NCBI GenBank assembly: GCA_964362915.1
Contig: CAYIGH010000039.1
Location: 1-7,699 of the forward strand
Direction of reading: 5' to 3'
DNA length: 7,699 nucleotides
DNA from: JAUSIK01 sp964362915
Lineage (GTDB): Archaea; Nanobdellota; Nanobdellia; Pacearchaeales; GW2011-AR1
Part shown: positions 1 to 5,773 of the stretch, piece after piece
How the letters are laid out: each line of letters starts with the position of its first letter
Numbering within the stretch: position 1 is the first letter of the stretch
Notes under the pieces: model-generated
Seen by the model: the letters and a program-made list of their open reading frames with translations, nothing else
Databases searched by the model: none
Told to the model about the DNA's origin: nothing
Position numbers and translations under genes: made by a program

Positions 1-99
1 ACAGATAGAAAAAGAAAATCTGGACTTTCACTTTCAAATCATTTATGGAAAGCTTGTAAAGACAAAATCAAGATAAGAAAAGAATATTTTTTTGATTAA
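1..99 (+). other. Possible C-terminal tail of an upstream gene, frame uncertain
   Basis: Two of the three forward frames are open from the window edge. One ends at TAA 97-99 and gives a basic 32-residue tail ending KIKIRKEYFFD. The other ends at TAA 74-76 and gives a 24-residue tail ending IIYGKLVKTKSR. Both look protein-like in composition and at most one is real. I recognise neither. The following hydrolase remnant on the same strand cannot be its continuation, because neither tail resembles the missing N-terminal half of an alpha/beta-hydrolase. Confidence 0.3.
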
Positions 100-120
100 A
101 ATTTCACCCCCAAGATTATT

Positions 121-424
121 TCATCTTCTTTTTTCTAAAAAAGAAGCAAAAAAACGCACACATCCCTTATTTATTTTGACAGCGTCCCGCCGTCCTGAAG
201 TGCCATCTTTAAAATTAATAAAAGCGCCTTCTCACAACTCTGCGAAATTCTTTCAGAATTTCTTGTCACACCTTGCAGGCTCTCGGGCTTTACCCTCGGA
301 AGACATAACAGGGCTTAAACAGAAAATCCTTGCAGGATTTTCCCAAATTTTTCCTGCGGAAAAACTCTCGAGGTCACTTCGTTCCACTCGAGCCCTTCGG
401 GTTGTTTAAGCCCGATTTTATCGG
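121..424. repeat. Hairpin-rich non-coding block, MITE-like interspersed element
   Basis: This stretch has no convincing gene but is dense in short perfect inverted repeats. They are: 125-134/137-146 (cttctttttt, two-base loop); 244-251/255-262 (gaaattct, loop ttc); 271-273/277-279 (cct, loop tgc); 322-330/334-342 (gaaaatcct, loop tgc); 348-354/358-364 (tttttcc, loop tgc); 367-372/387-392 (ctcgag); 393-395/399-401 (ccc, loop ttc); and 412-416/420-424 (ccgat, loop ttt). The central part is richer in G+C than the flanking genes. Reading through it gives a long stop-free frame, but the product is low in acidic residues, begins at TTG and follows the hairpins, so I treat it as non-coding. The right edge meets the hydrolase remnant, which suggests insertion or replacement. 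The identity as a mobile or interspersed repeat is inference; the hairpins are seen directly. Confidence 0.6.
311..413 (+). repeat. Cloverleaf-like nested inverted repeat
   Basis: An 11-bp perfect inverted repeat (gggcttaaaca at 311-321, tgtttaagccc at 403-413) encloses four consecutive hairpins: 322-342, 348-364, 367-392 and 393-401. If transcribed, this would fold as one closing stem with four arms and very little unpaired sequence. As DNA it could extrude as a branched cruciform. It does not look like a tRNA: there is no T-arm or anticodon-arm pattern and no CCA-proximal acceptor arrangement. It is the terminal module of the larger hairpin block and ends exactly where hydrolase homology begins. 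Confidence 0.55.
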
Positions 425-758
425 AGGAGCGTCTATAGGTGCTAATTTGTCTTTGCAGTATATGGCTGAAGCAAAGGATGTTAAGAAAGCTATACTTTTG
501 TCTCCTGGATTAAATTATGCTAGCATTGACGGAATTAAATTTGCGCAGAATGTTGGCATTGACAAGGAGATTTACATTGTTGCTGCAAAGGACGATATAA
601 GAAAGGCAGGGCCTGCAGATATGCAGGCTAAAAAAATATACGATGTTTTAAAATGTAGAAAATCAATTAAGATTCTTGATAATGGCGGACATGGGACAGA
701 TATTTTAGAAGCACATCCTGAATTAATAGGTAAGATGATTGACTGGCTGAAAAAATAA
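414..758 (+). pseudogene. 5'-truncated alpha/beta-hydrolase (dienelactone hydrolase/BAAT type), C-terminal half
   Basis: About 114 residues of an alpha/beta-hydrolase fold survive. They start with the nucleophile elbow (GASIGAN, Ser codon 432-434), followed by an AILLSPG strand, the acid-bearing region (VAAKDD) and the catalytic histidine region (NGGHGTD), and end at TAA 756-758. Members of the family normally carry another 100 or more residues before the nucleophile, with the oxyanion strand and a first beta-sheet half; none of that is present. The only in-frame ATG that could start the remnant (QYMAEAK) lies after the nucleophile serine, so no functional product is expected. The missing half is replaced by the hairpin block. 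An alternative is a chimeric protein read through from the block, which I consider unlikely. The gene is convergent with the next one, with one base between stop codons. Confidence 0.65.
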
Positions 759-759
759 C

Positions 760-1401
760 TTATAGAGATTCATGGACAGAAAATTGAAGATCTTTACACA
801 TGTTAGGTCCTGGTTCGCCATGGCATGGTGGAATGTCTTCGTTATTGCATCCCCCTCCAAATGTACTTATCATTTCTTTTGTCATTCCCTGAATTATTGG
901 GCCGTGGCTTCTGACAACTAGATGAACATCAGCTCCATGAGGATTTGTTAAACCTGGACCAAATAAAGTCTCTACTGAATCATCTTTTTTCAGGGTTGCT
1001 CCGAATCCACCCATGCCCCTATTACCGATTACATGGCCTGCTGCATATAAGACAGAAGATTCAACGCTTTCATCTCCCCCAAATAGTTCTAAATCCCCTG
1101 GACCGCATCTATATGGGCCCTCTGGATGGGAACAGTTTTCTGGACTGTTAAATATCACCCACCATATCGTTACTGCTGTGTAAGGTTCTAAGCCAAATGT
1201 ATTAAGGTGCATTGAAATGCTATTATCCTGCCTTACTAAAGTTGAACGACCTCCTCTTACTACAGAGCCGTCGGAAAACCATTGCACGTCGCTGCTTGTT
1301 TTATGAACTCCAGAGAGTTTAGGGGGAAAAGCTGAAACAATTAATGTGCTTAGAATTAATACCCACATAAGTGCCAGAACCAAATATATTCTTTTAGACA
1401 T
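760..1401 (-). CDS. Secreted or membrane-anchored cysteine-containing protein of unknown function
   Basis: This is a 213-residue protein with an N-terminal hydrophobic segment (residues about 5-24) after MSKR. That segment is either a signal peptide, possibly cleaved near VSA/FPP, or a membrane anchor, so the remainder should act outside the cell. The mature part has a beta-rich look with a WWVIFNSPENC stretch (80-90), AAGHVIGNRG (120-129), GPGLTNPHGADVHLVVRSHG (148-167) and a C-terminal cysteine-rich part. Cysteines are at 90, 99, 185, 193 and 202; an odd number implies one unpaired or metal-binding residue. The conserved-looking His/Gly segments recall a family of secreted hypothetical proteins, but I cannot name it or assign an activity. 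The ATG start is chosen because a TATA-like box lies about 27 bases upstream. It is divergent from the GH130 gene. Confidence 0.75.
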   Translation of the reverse strand: MSKRIYLVLALMWVLILSTLIVSAFPPKLSGVHKTSSDVQWFSDGSVVRGGRSTLVRQDNSISMHLNTFGLEPYTAVTIWWVIFNSPENCSHPEGPYRCGPGDLELFGGDESVESSVLYAAGHVIGNRGMGGFGATLKKDDSVETLFGPGLTNPHGADVHLVVRSHGPIIQGMTKEMISTFGGGCNNEDIPPCHGEPGPNMCKDLQFSVHESL

Positions 1402-1422
1402 ATATTTATATATTTTTTCCAG

Positions 1423-1432
1423 TATTTATATC
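1423..1432 (-). promoter_or_regulatory. TATA box for the secreted-protein gene (leaderless)
   Basis: On the minus strand the element reads gatataaata, centred about 27 bases upstream of the ATG at 1401. This is the usual archaeal TATA-to-start distance for a transcript beginning at the start codon. No Shine-Dalgarno sequence precedes the ATG, which fits a leaderless mRNA. Confidence 0.5.
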
Positions 1433-1462
1433 TTTCTTGTTTTTTATTGAATATAACGAAAG

Positions 1463-1472
1463 TAATATAAAC
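1463..1472 (+). promoter_or_regulatory. Candidate TATA box for the GH130-nagB unit
   Basis: An AT-rich element (taatataaac) is centred about 36 bases before the ATG at 1503. Transcription about 25 bases downstream would give a leader of roughly ten bases containing a gagg motif at 1495-1498, four bases before the ATG, which may act as a ribosome binding site. Another AT-rich stretch at 1481-1490 is too close to the start to serve. The assignment is tentative. Confidence 0.35.
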
Positions 1473-1502
1473 CAAGAGGGATATTTAAGAAAAAGAGGGA
1501 AA

Positions 1503-2582
1503 ATGAAGATAAAAGACAAGGTTTTGCTTAGGCCCAGCGATTTTAAGCCGAGCTTTAAGGATTGGCAGATTAAGGGGGTGTTGAATCCTGCAGCAGTTAG
1601 ATTATCTAACGGAAAGATTTTATTATATGTGAGAATAGCAGAAAGTGCTGGTCAAGAAGAGGGAAGCACTTTAACATGCCCTATTATGTCTTCTGAAGAA
1701 GAATATAGTTTTTATTATCAACAAATTAAGAGGAAGGATATTGTAAGAATGGGCAGGTGGGGAGAGATGTATTTGAAGGATGGCTCTTGCAGACTGCCTA
1801 CAATATCTCATTTCAAGAGAGTTATTGTTAGCAAGGATGGATTTAGTGTTGAAGAGACAGAACAGAAACCTGCTTTTAACGGCATGCCCGGAGATGGAGA
1901 TTATGGCGTAGAAGATGCCAGGATTATTAGATTATATAATCGTTATCTTATGACTTATGTTTCTGTATCAATTAATGAGGGTGTTTCCACTTCTCTTGCT
2001 ATTTCCAGAGATTTGAAAAATTGGCAGAGAAAGGGAATCATATTTAGAGAGCAGAATAAGGATGCTGTTATATTCCCTGAAAAAATAAGAGGCAAATATG
2101 TTGCTCTGCATAGGCCTGAAGGATTTTTTGCATTTAGCAGGCCGAGCGTATGGATTTCTTATTCTCCTGATTTGATTTATTGGGGAAGGGAAAGGAGCAT
2201 CGTACAGCCCAGACAAGGAGCTTGGGATCATCGCAGGGTAGGAGCAGGACCTCCTCCGATAAAAACAAAAAAAGGATGGCTTTGTATTTACCATGGTGTT
2301 AAAGAGATTGAAAACAAAAACATTTATAGTGCAGGAGCATTTTTATTAGATTTAAAAAATCCAGAAAGAATTTTAGCAAGGTCTCCTTCGAATAGGCCTT
2401 TAATTGAACCTATAAAAGATTATGAGAAAACAGGATTTATGGAGAACGTCATATTTCCTACTGGAGCAGTTATTGACTTAAACGAGAAAGATTTACTGCT
2501 TTTCTGCGGAGGAGCCGATAGTGTTGTTAGCGTGAAAGAGCTGCAAATTAAAGATATTATGAATAGTATGGAGTATTATTAA
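1503..2582 (+). CDS. GH130-family beta-mannoside phosphorylase or hydrolase-like protein
   Basis: This is a 359-residue cytoplasmic protein with the five-bladed beta-propeller signature of glycoside hydrolase family 130. Seen motifs are LNPAAVRL with LLYVRIAE (27-47), GVEDARI (135-141), FPEKI and LHRP (191-205), GAGPPPI (247-253) followed by WLCIYHG (259-265), and FPTGAV with CGGADSVV near the C-terminus. Family members phosphorolyse or hydrolyse beta-1,4- or beta-1,2-linked mannosides, including mannosyl-GlcNAc. The aspartate in GVEDAR is a candidate catalytic or substrate-binding residue by family analogy. The subfamily cannot be fixed here, so phosphate dependence is open. The ATG at 1503 is preferred over an in-frame TTG at 1437 because it is preceded by gagg and because the family-like sequence begins there. 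nagB follows after four bases, so the two are probably cotranscribed. Confidence 0.8.
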   Translation: MKIKDKVLLRPSDFKPSFKDWQIKGVLNPAAVRLSNGKILLYVRIAESAGQEEGSTLTCPIMSSEEEYSFYYQQIKRKDIVRMGRWGEMYLKDGSCRLPTISHFKRVIVSKDGFSVEETEQKPAFNGMPGDGDYGVEDARIIRLYNRYLMTYVSVSINEGVSTSLAISRDLKNWQRKGIIFREQNKDAVIFPEKIRGKYVALHRPEGFFAFSRPSVWISYSPDLIYWGRERSIVQPRQGAWDHRRVGAGPPPIKTKKGWLCIYHGVKEIENKNIYSAGAFLLDLKNPERILARSPSNRPLIEPIKDYEKTGFMENVIFPTGAVIDLNEKDLLLFCGGADSVVSVKELQIKDIMNSMEYY

Positions 2583-2586
2583 CCAA

Positions 2587-3321
2587 ATGAAATTAATTAT
2601 TGTTAATGATTTAAAGGCAGTCGGATTGCGGGGAGCAGAATTAGTGGCAGAAGAAATTAGAAAGAATCAAAATCTTGTTTTGGGTTTAGCTACAGGAGGA
2701 ACAATGATTCCTTTTTATAAGAGTTTGGTTAATTTATTTAGAAAGAAGAATCTAAGTTTCTTGAAAGTTAGAAGTTTTAATCTGGATGAATACGTTGGTT
2801 TAAATGGCAAGGATAAAAGAAGTTTTAGATATTTCATGGATAAGAATTTTTTTTCTAAAGTTGATATATCTAAAAGAAATATTCATTTTTTAGACGGAAA
2901 TGCAAAGAATCTTTATACAGAATGCAAAAATTACGAAAATGAAATCGGAGAATTAGGAGGGATAGACTTGCAGATTCTTGGAATAGGAAAAGATGGCCAT
3001 ATAGGTTTTAATGAGCCCGGATCAGATTTTAACAGCAGGACCCGCGAGGTTTTATTAAGAGAGACTACAAGGCGAAACAATGCAAAATTTTTTTCCGGCA
3101 AGGAGGAAAAAGTCCCTAAAAAGGCGTTAACTATGGGCATTGCGACTATTATGTCTGCTAGAAAGATAATTTTACTTGCTTCAGGAAAAAGCAAATCAGA
3201 TGCGATTGCTGGAGCTTTGAATGGGGAAATCAGCGAAAAAGCACCGGCAAGTGTTTTGATGAGACATCGCGATGTTGCCTTTATCATCGATAAAAATGCC
3301 GCCGCTAAATTGAGGAAATAG
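2587..3321 (+). CDS. nagB: Glucosamine-6-phosphate deaminase
   Basis: This 244-residue protein converts glucosamine-6-phosphate to fructose-6-phosphate and ammonia, in the cytoplasm. The fold and active site are well preserved: the phosphate-binding GLATGGT loop (33-39), FNLDEYVGL with Asp67 (equivalent to the E. coli Asp72 base), GIGKDGHIGFNEPGS (132-146) with Asp136, His138 and Glu143 (equivalent to Asp141, His143 and Glu148), and the TMGIATIM and LLASGKSKSDAI segments. Length is slightly below the E. coli enzyme (266), with a shortened C-terminus; the allosteric GlcNAc-6-P site of the enterobacterial enzyme is therefore not assured. It starts four bases after the GH130 stop, without a clear Shine-Dalgarno sequence. 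Its neighbours, a deacetylase and a GH130 enzyme, suggest amino-sugar catabolism or recycling. Confidence 0.93.
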   Translation: MKLIIVNDLKAVGLRGAELVAEEIRKNQNLVLGLATGGTMIPFYKSLVNLFRKKNLSFLKVRSFNLDEYVGLNGKDKRSFRYFMDKNFFSKVDISKRNIHFLDGNAKNLYTECKNYENEIGELGGIDLQILGIGKDGHIGFNEPGSDFNSRTREVLLRETTRRNNAKFFSGKEEKVPKKALTMGIATIMSARKIILLASGKSKSDAIAGALNGEISEKAPASVLMRHRDVAFIIDKNAAAKLRK

Positions 3322-3333
3322 TTTATGAAAAAA

Positions 3334-3342
3334 TTTAAATAT
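3334..3342 (+). promoter_or_regulatory. TATA box for the PIG-L/GT4 unit (leaderless)
   Basis: The sequence tttaaatat lies in the 41-base gap after nagB and is centred about 25 bases before the ATG at 3363, with no Shine-Dalgarno motif. This indicates a separate leaderless transcript for the deacetylase-glycosyltransferase pair. Confidence 0.55.
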
Positions 3343-3362
3343 CTCCCCAATCTTATTATTTC

Positions 3363-3956
3363 ATGAAGAGGTGTTTAGTTATTGTTGCACATCCAGATGA
3401 CGAGACGATTTGGATGGGAGGAATGATATTGAAACATAGGGATTGGGATTGGACAATTTTTTCTCTATGTAGAAAGGATGATCCGGATAGGGCTCCGAAG
3501 TTTATGAAGGCTTGTAATTATTATAGTGCTAGGGGAATTATTGGGGACTTGGATGATCAAATTTTGCAACCCCTTGCTGTTGAAGACGTTATTAGTAAAA
3601 TAAAAGAATTTTTAGATCGGCGCGAATATGATTATATATTTACTCATGGCGCTAACGGAGAATATGGGCATTTAAGGCATATAGAGATTCATAATGCTGT
3701 TGAGAAGATGATTGAAAATTGCGAGCTGAAATGTGAAAATATTTATTTTTTTGATTATGTTGTGGGAGAAAGCATATCTCCCCATGATTCTAATTTGATG
3801 ATTCCTATTCCTAGTTTAAATGCAGAAGAAAGTGTCAAGCTTAATAAAAACGAGTTTAATAGTAAATTTAAATTGATTACAAAAGTTTATGGCTTCAAAG
3901 AAAATATTTTTGAGACATTGAGCTGTCATGATGTGGAGAGTTTTCGTGTAAGATGA
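3363..3956 (+). CDS. PIG-L/LmbE family N-acetyl-sugar deacetylase
   Basis: This is a 197-residue zinc-dependent de-N-acetylase of the PIG-L family. The N-terminal VAHPDDE motif (8-14) supplies His10 and Asp13 as metal ligands and Asp12 as the probable base. The second motif (THGANGEYGHLRHIEIH, 94-110) supplies further histidines (103, 106, 110), one of which should be the third zinc ligand. Known substrates include GlcNAc-phosphatidylinositol, GlcNAc-inositol, diacetylchitobiose and antibiotic precursors; the actual substrate here is unknown. There is no signal peptide, so it is cytoplasmic. Its last four bases are the start/stop overlap (ATGA) with the glycosyltransferase, so the pair are probably translated together and may act on the same glycan or lipid-linked sugar. 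Confidence 0.88.
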   Translation: MKRCLVIVAHPDDETIWMGGMILKHRDWDWTIFSLCRKDDPDRAPKFMKACNYYSARGIIGDLDDQILQPLAVEDVISKIKEFLDRREYDYIFTHGANGEYGHLRHIEIHNAVEKMIENCELKCENIYFFDYVVGESISPHDSNLMIPIPSLNAEESVKLNKNEFNSKFKLITKVYGFKENIFETLSCHDVESFRVR

Positions 3957-5125
3957 GAATTTTAGCTTTATACCCTTATCCTCTTGAGCCTGATGGAGTG
4001 AGTTTACAAGGGCATTATTTAGCTAAAGGCCTAGAAGAGAACGGCATTGAAGTTGTTTCTTGTGATAGGAATGATGAAGAGAGAAAATGTGAATTATATA
4101 GAGAGTTTAAACCTGATATAGTTATAGGGATTGGATTTTGGGGCAATGTTCCTGAACTTGTGCTGCATCCTCTGCAATATGGGATGAATGCTGTGCCTTG
4201 GTTTAATGCTGACGGGTGGGTGGCGAATTATTACGATGTTTTGAATAAATTACCAATGCTAGTTACTACAAGCAATTGGGTTAAGTCAACTTATATGCGT
4301 GACGGCGTAAAGGGAGAAAACATAAGAGTTTGCCATATTGGTTTTGATCCTGAAATTTTTTATCCCAGGATAAAAAATGATCCTGAGATTTTTAAAATAA
4401 GAAAGAAGCTTGGGATTAATGATGATGAAATAATGATATTAACTGCTGGAGGAGATGTAACAAGCAAAGGAGCACAAGAGATGTTTAGGGCACTGGCTAA
4501 AATAGGAGATAAATTTACTAAATGGAAATATGTCCTTAAGATATGGCCTAGTTTTTCAGCTGAAAATCATGGGAAAGAAGAGAGGCAATTAATGAAAGAA
4601 TTAGGGCTTAATAAAGAAAAATTTGTTTATTTAGATGATACATTAAGTCCTAGATTAATGGCCACGTTAATGAATTCTTGCGATATTTACGCTGCTCCTT
4701 CTAGACTTGAGGGTTTTGGGATGATTCAGCTTGAGGCGCAAGCTTGCGGCAAACCTGTTATTTCTATTAATGTTGGCGGACCCAGAGATGTTATAAAACA
4801 TGATAAAACAGGATTTTTGGTGGATGTTGAAAATGAAATAAAATTAGAAAGAGAATGGGTTTATCCTAACATGGGTTTTGATAAAAAGATGCTGATAGAA
4901 TTTCCAATTCCTAAGACTTTTGCTTATAGGGCGAATACTGATCAATTGGCGGAATATACGTTAAAGTTGATGCAAGATGAAAATTTGCGCAATAGAGTTG
5001 GGAGGGCTGCTGCTGAACACTCCTTGAAGAATTTTCATTATAAAGTAACTGCCAAGAAAATGATTGAGCTAATTGAGGAAAATGTACTAAATGCCAAACT
5101 AATTAGGAGCAGACTATCTAGTTAA
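3953..5125 (+). CDS. GT4-family (group 1) glycosyltransferase
   Basis: This 390-residue GT-B-fold transferase has an N-terminal acceptor-binding Rossmann-like half (MRILALYPYP...) and a C-terminal nucleotide-sugar half starting near MILTAGGD (161-168). The EX7E motif of retaining GT4 enzymes is at Glu253 to Glu261 (EGFGMIQLE), followed by ACGKPVI and GGPRDVI, which contact the donor diphosphate and sugar. There is no signal peptide or membrane segment, so it should act on the cytoplasmic face. Donor and acceptor cannot be read from sequence. Translational coupling to the PIG-L deacetylase parallels pathways in which a GT4 enzyme makes a GlcNAc adduct that a PIG-L enzyme deacetylates. Its 3' end overlaps the convergent gene by 12 bases. 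Confidence 0.88.
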   Translation: MRILALYPYPLEPDGVSLQGHYLAKGLEENGIEVVSCDRNDEERKCELYREFKPDIVIGIGFWGNVPELVLHPLQYGMNAVPWFNADGWVANYYDVLNKLPMLVTTSNWVKSTYMRDGVKGENIRVCHIGFDPEIFYPRIKNDPEIFKIRKKLGINDDEIMILTAGGDVTSKGAQEMFRALAKIGDKFTKWKYVLKIWPSFSAENHGKEERQLMKELGLNKEKFVYLDDTLSPRLMATLMNSCDIYAAPSRLEGFGMIQLEAQACGKPVISINVGGPRDVIKHDKTGFLVDVENEIKLEREWVYPNMGFDKKMLIEFPIPKTFAYRANTDQLAEYTLKLMQDENLRNRVGRAAAEHSLKNFHYKVTAKKMIELIEENVLNAKLIRSRLSS

Positions 5126-5701
5126 CCTTTGAGTCATTAATCTTCCCAAGTAATATGCAGAACCGAATATGATTATTCCAGGCAGGAGAGTAATGCCTAA
5201 ACTTGGCGCTAGTAAACCTGTGCCTATTGTTCCTATAGTGCCTGCGCCTATTGATTCTAGAAACTGGATTGCATTTGGAACTGATTTTTCTATATCTTTT
5301 TGGAGAGCATCTATTTGCATTACTATTTTTCCCTCTTTCAGTATTCTTATTTTTCTGTCTTCTTCTGATATTATTATTGCCAAATTTCCTTGTTTCTTTG
5401 AGGCGGTCAGTGCTGCGCTGTGTCTTGTACCATAATTTCTAAATGTAGATGTTGATTTTATCATCGCCCCATAGGCTTTAACTGAACCTTCTTTTGAGAT
5501 TATTACTGCGCCGTCAATTAGAGCCAGAGATTCTAATAATTTAGGATTATCAACTGCTTTAAAAGGAGGCACATTTTGATCTATGAGGGTTTCATATTCT
5601 ACGTCCCCAACTATAAAGAGAGCACCTTCGCCGCGTTTTGCAATTCTTAATGCTGTTTGAATAAGAATTTCTTCTAATTCTTTTCTTGAATTTTTTATCA
5701 T
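5114..5701 (-). CDS. Diadenylate cyclase (DisA_N/DAC) domain protein with C-terminal membrane segment
   Basis: This is a 195-residue protein whose residues about 25-130 match the DAC domain that makes c-di-AMP from two ATP. Seen are GALFIVGD, the DGA motif (LIDGAVIIS, DGA at 63-65), GTRHSAAL (91-98) and the strand IIISEED (109-115). In typical enzymes the second motif is GTRHR, so the third residue of RHR is serine here, and activity is uncertain. Residues about 151-186 are a Gly/Ile/Leu-rich hydrophobic stretch able to form one or two membrane helices, ending in a basic tail (GRLMTQRLTR). This arrangement differs from bacterial CdaA, which has N-terminal helices. The ATG is supported by a TATA box about 29 bases upstream. 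c-di-AMP would link to osmotic or potassium homeostasis in archaea, which is inference here. Confidence 0.75.
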   Translation of the reverse strand: MIKNSRKELEEILIQTALRIAKRGEGALFIVGDVEYETLIDQNVPPFKAVDNPKLLESLALIDGAVIISKEGSVKAYGAMIKSTSTFRNYGTRHSAALTASKKQGNLAIIISEEDRKIRILKEGKIVMQIDALQKDIEKSVPNAIQFLESIGAGTIGTIGTGLLAPSLGITLLPGIIIFGSAYYLGRLMTQRLTR

Positions 5702-5725
5702 GTGATTTAAAGATTTTCTTAAGAG

Positions 5726-5735
5726 TATTTAAATT
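5726..5735 (-). promoter_or_regulatory. TATA box for the DAC-domain gene (leaderless)
   Basis: On the minus strand the element reads aatttaaata, centred about 29 bases before the ATG at 5701. No ribosome binding site lies between, consistent with a leaderless transcript and with this gene being independent of the decayed locus upstream. Confidence 0.5.
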
Positions 5736-5773
5736 TTGTGGAGTCTTCGAAGAAAATTATACTAAAACTTTCT

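Noticed and set aside
92..409. Stop-free frame of 105 codons through the hairpin block
   Set aside because: It begins at TTG, is very basic with few acidic residues, and each part follows a hairpin arm. The lack of stops is better explained by the repeat structure than by coding.
330..413. N-terminal extension of the hydrolase remnant read from ATG 330
   Set aside because: These 28 codons lie inside the cloverleaf module and show no hydrolase character; the family's N-terminal half would be over 100 residues.
311..413. tRNA or other known RNA gene
   Set aside because: The four-arm fold lacks the tRNA arm lengths, anticodon loop and T-loop consensus, and I recognise no riboswitch or RNase P signature.
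121..424. CRISPR array
   Set aside because: The repeats are inverted within each hairpin and differ between hairpins; there is no constant direct repeat with regular spacers.
1437..1502. TTG start for the GH130 gene
   Set aside because: The 22 added residues are unlike the family, and the ATG at 1503 has a gagg motif at a suitable distance.
5744..5753. Perfect 10-base palindrome tcttcgaaga near the DAC promoter as an operator
   Set aside because: It lies upstream of the TATA box and could bind a regulator, but a single short palindrome is too weak to call.
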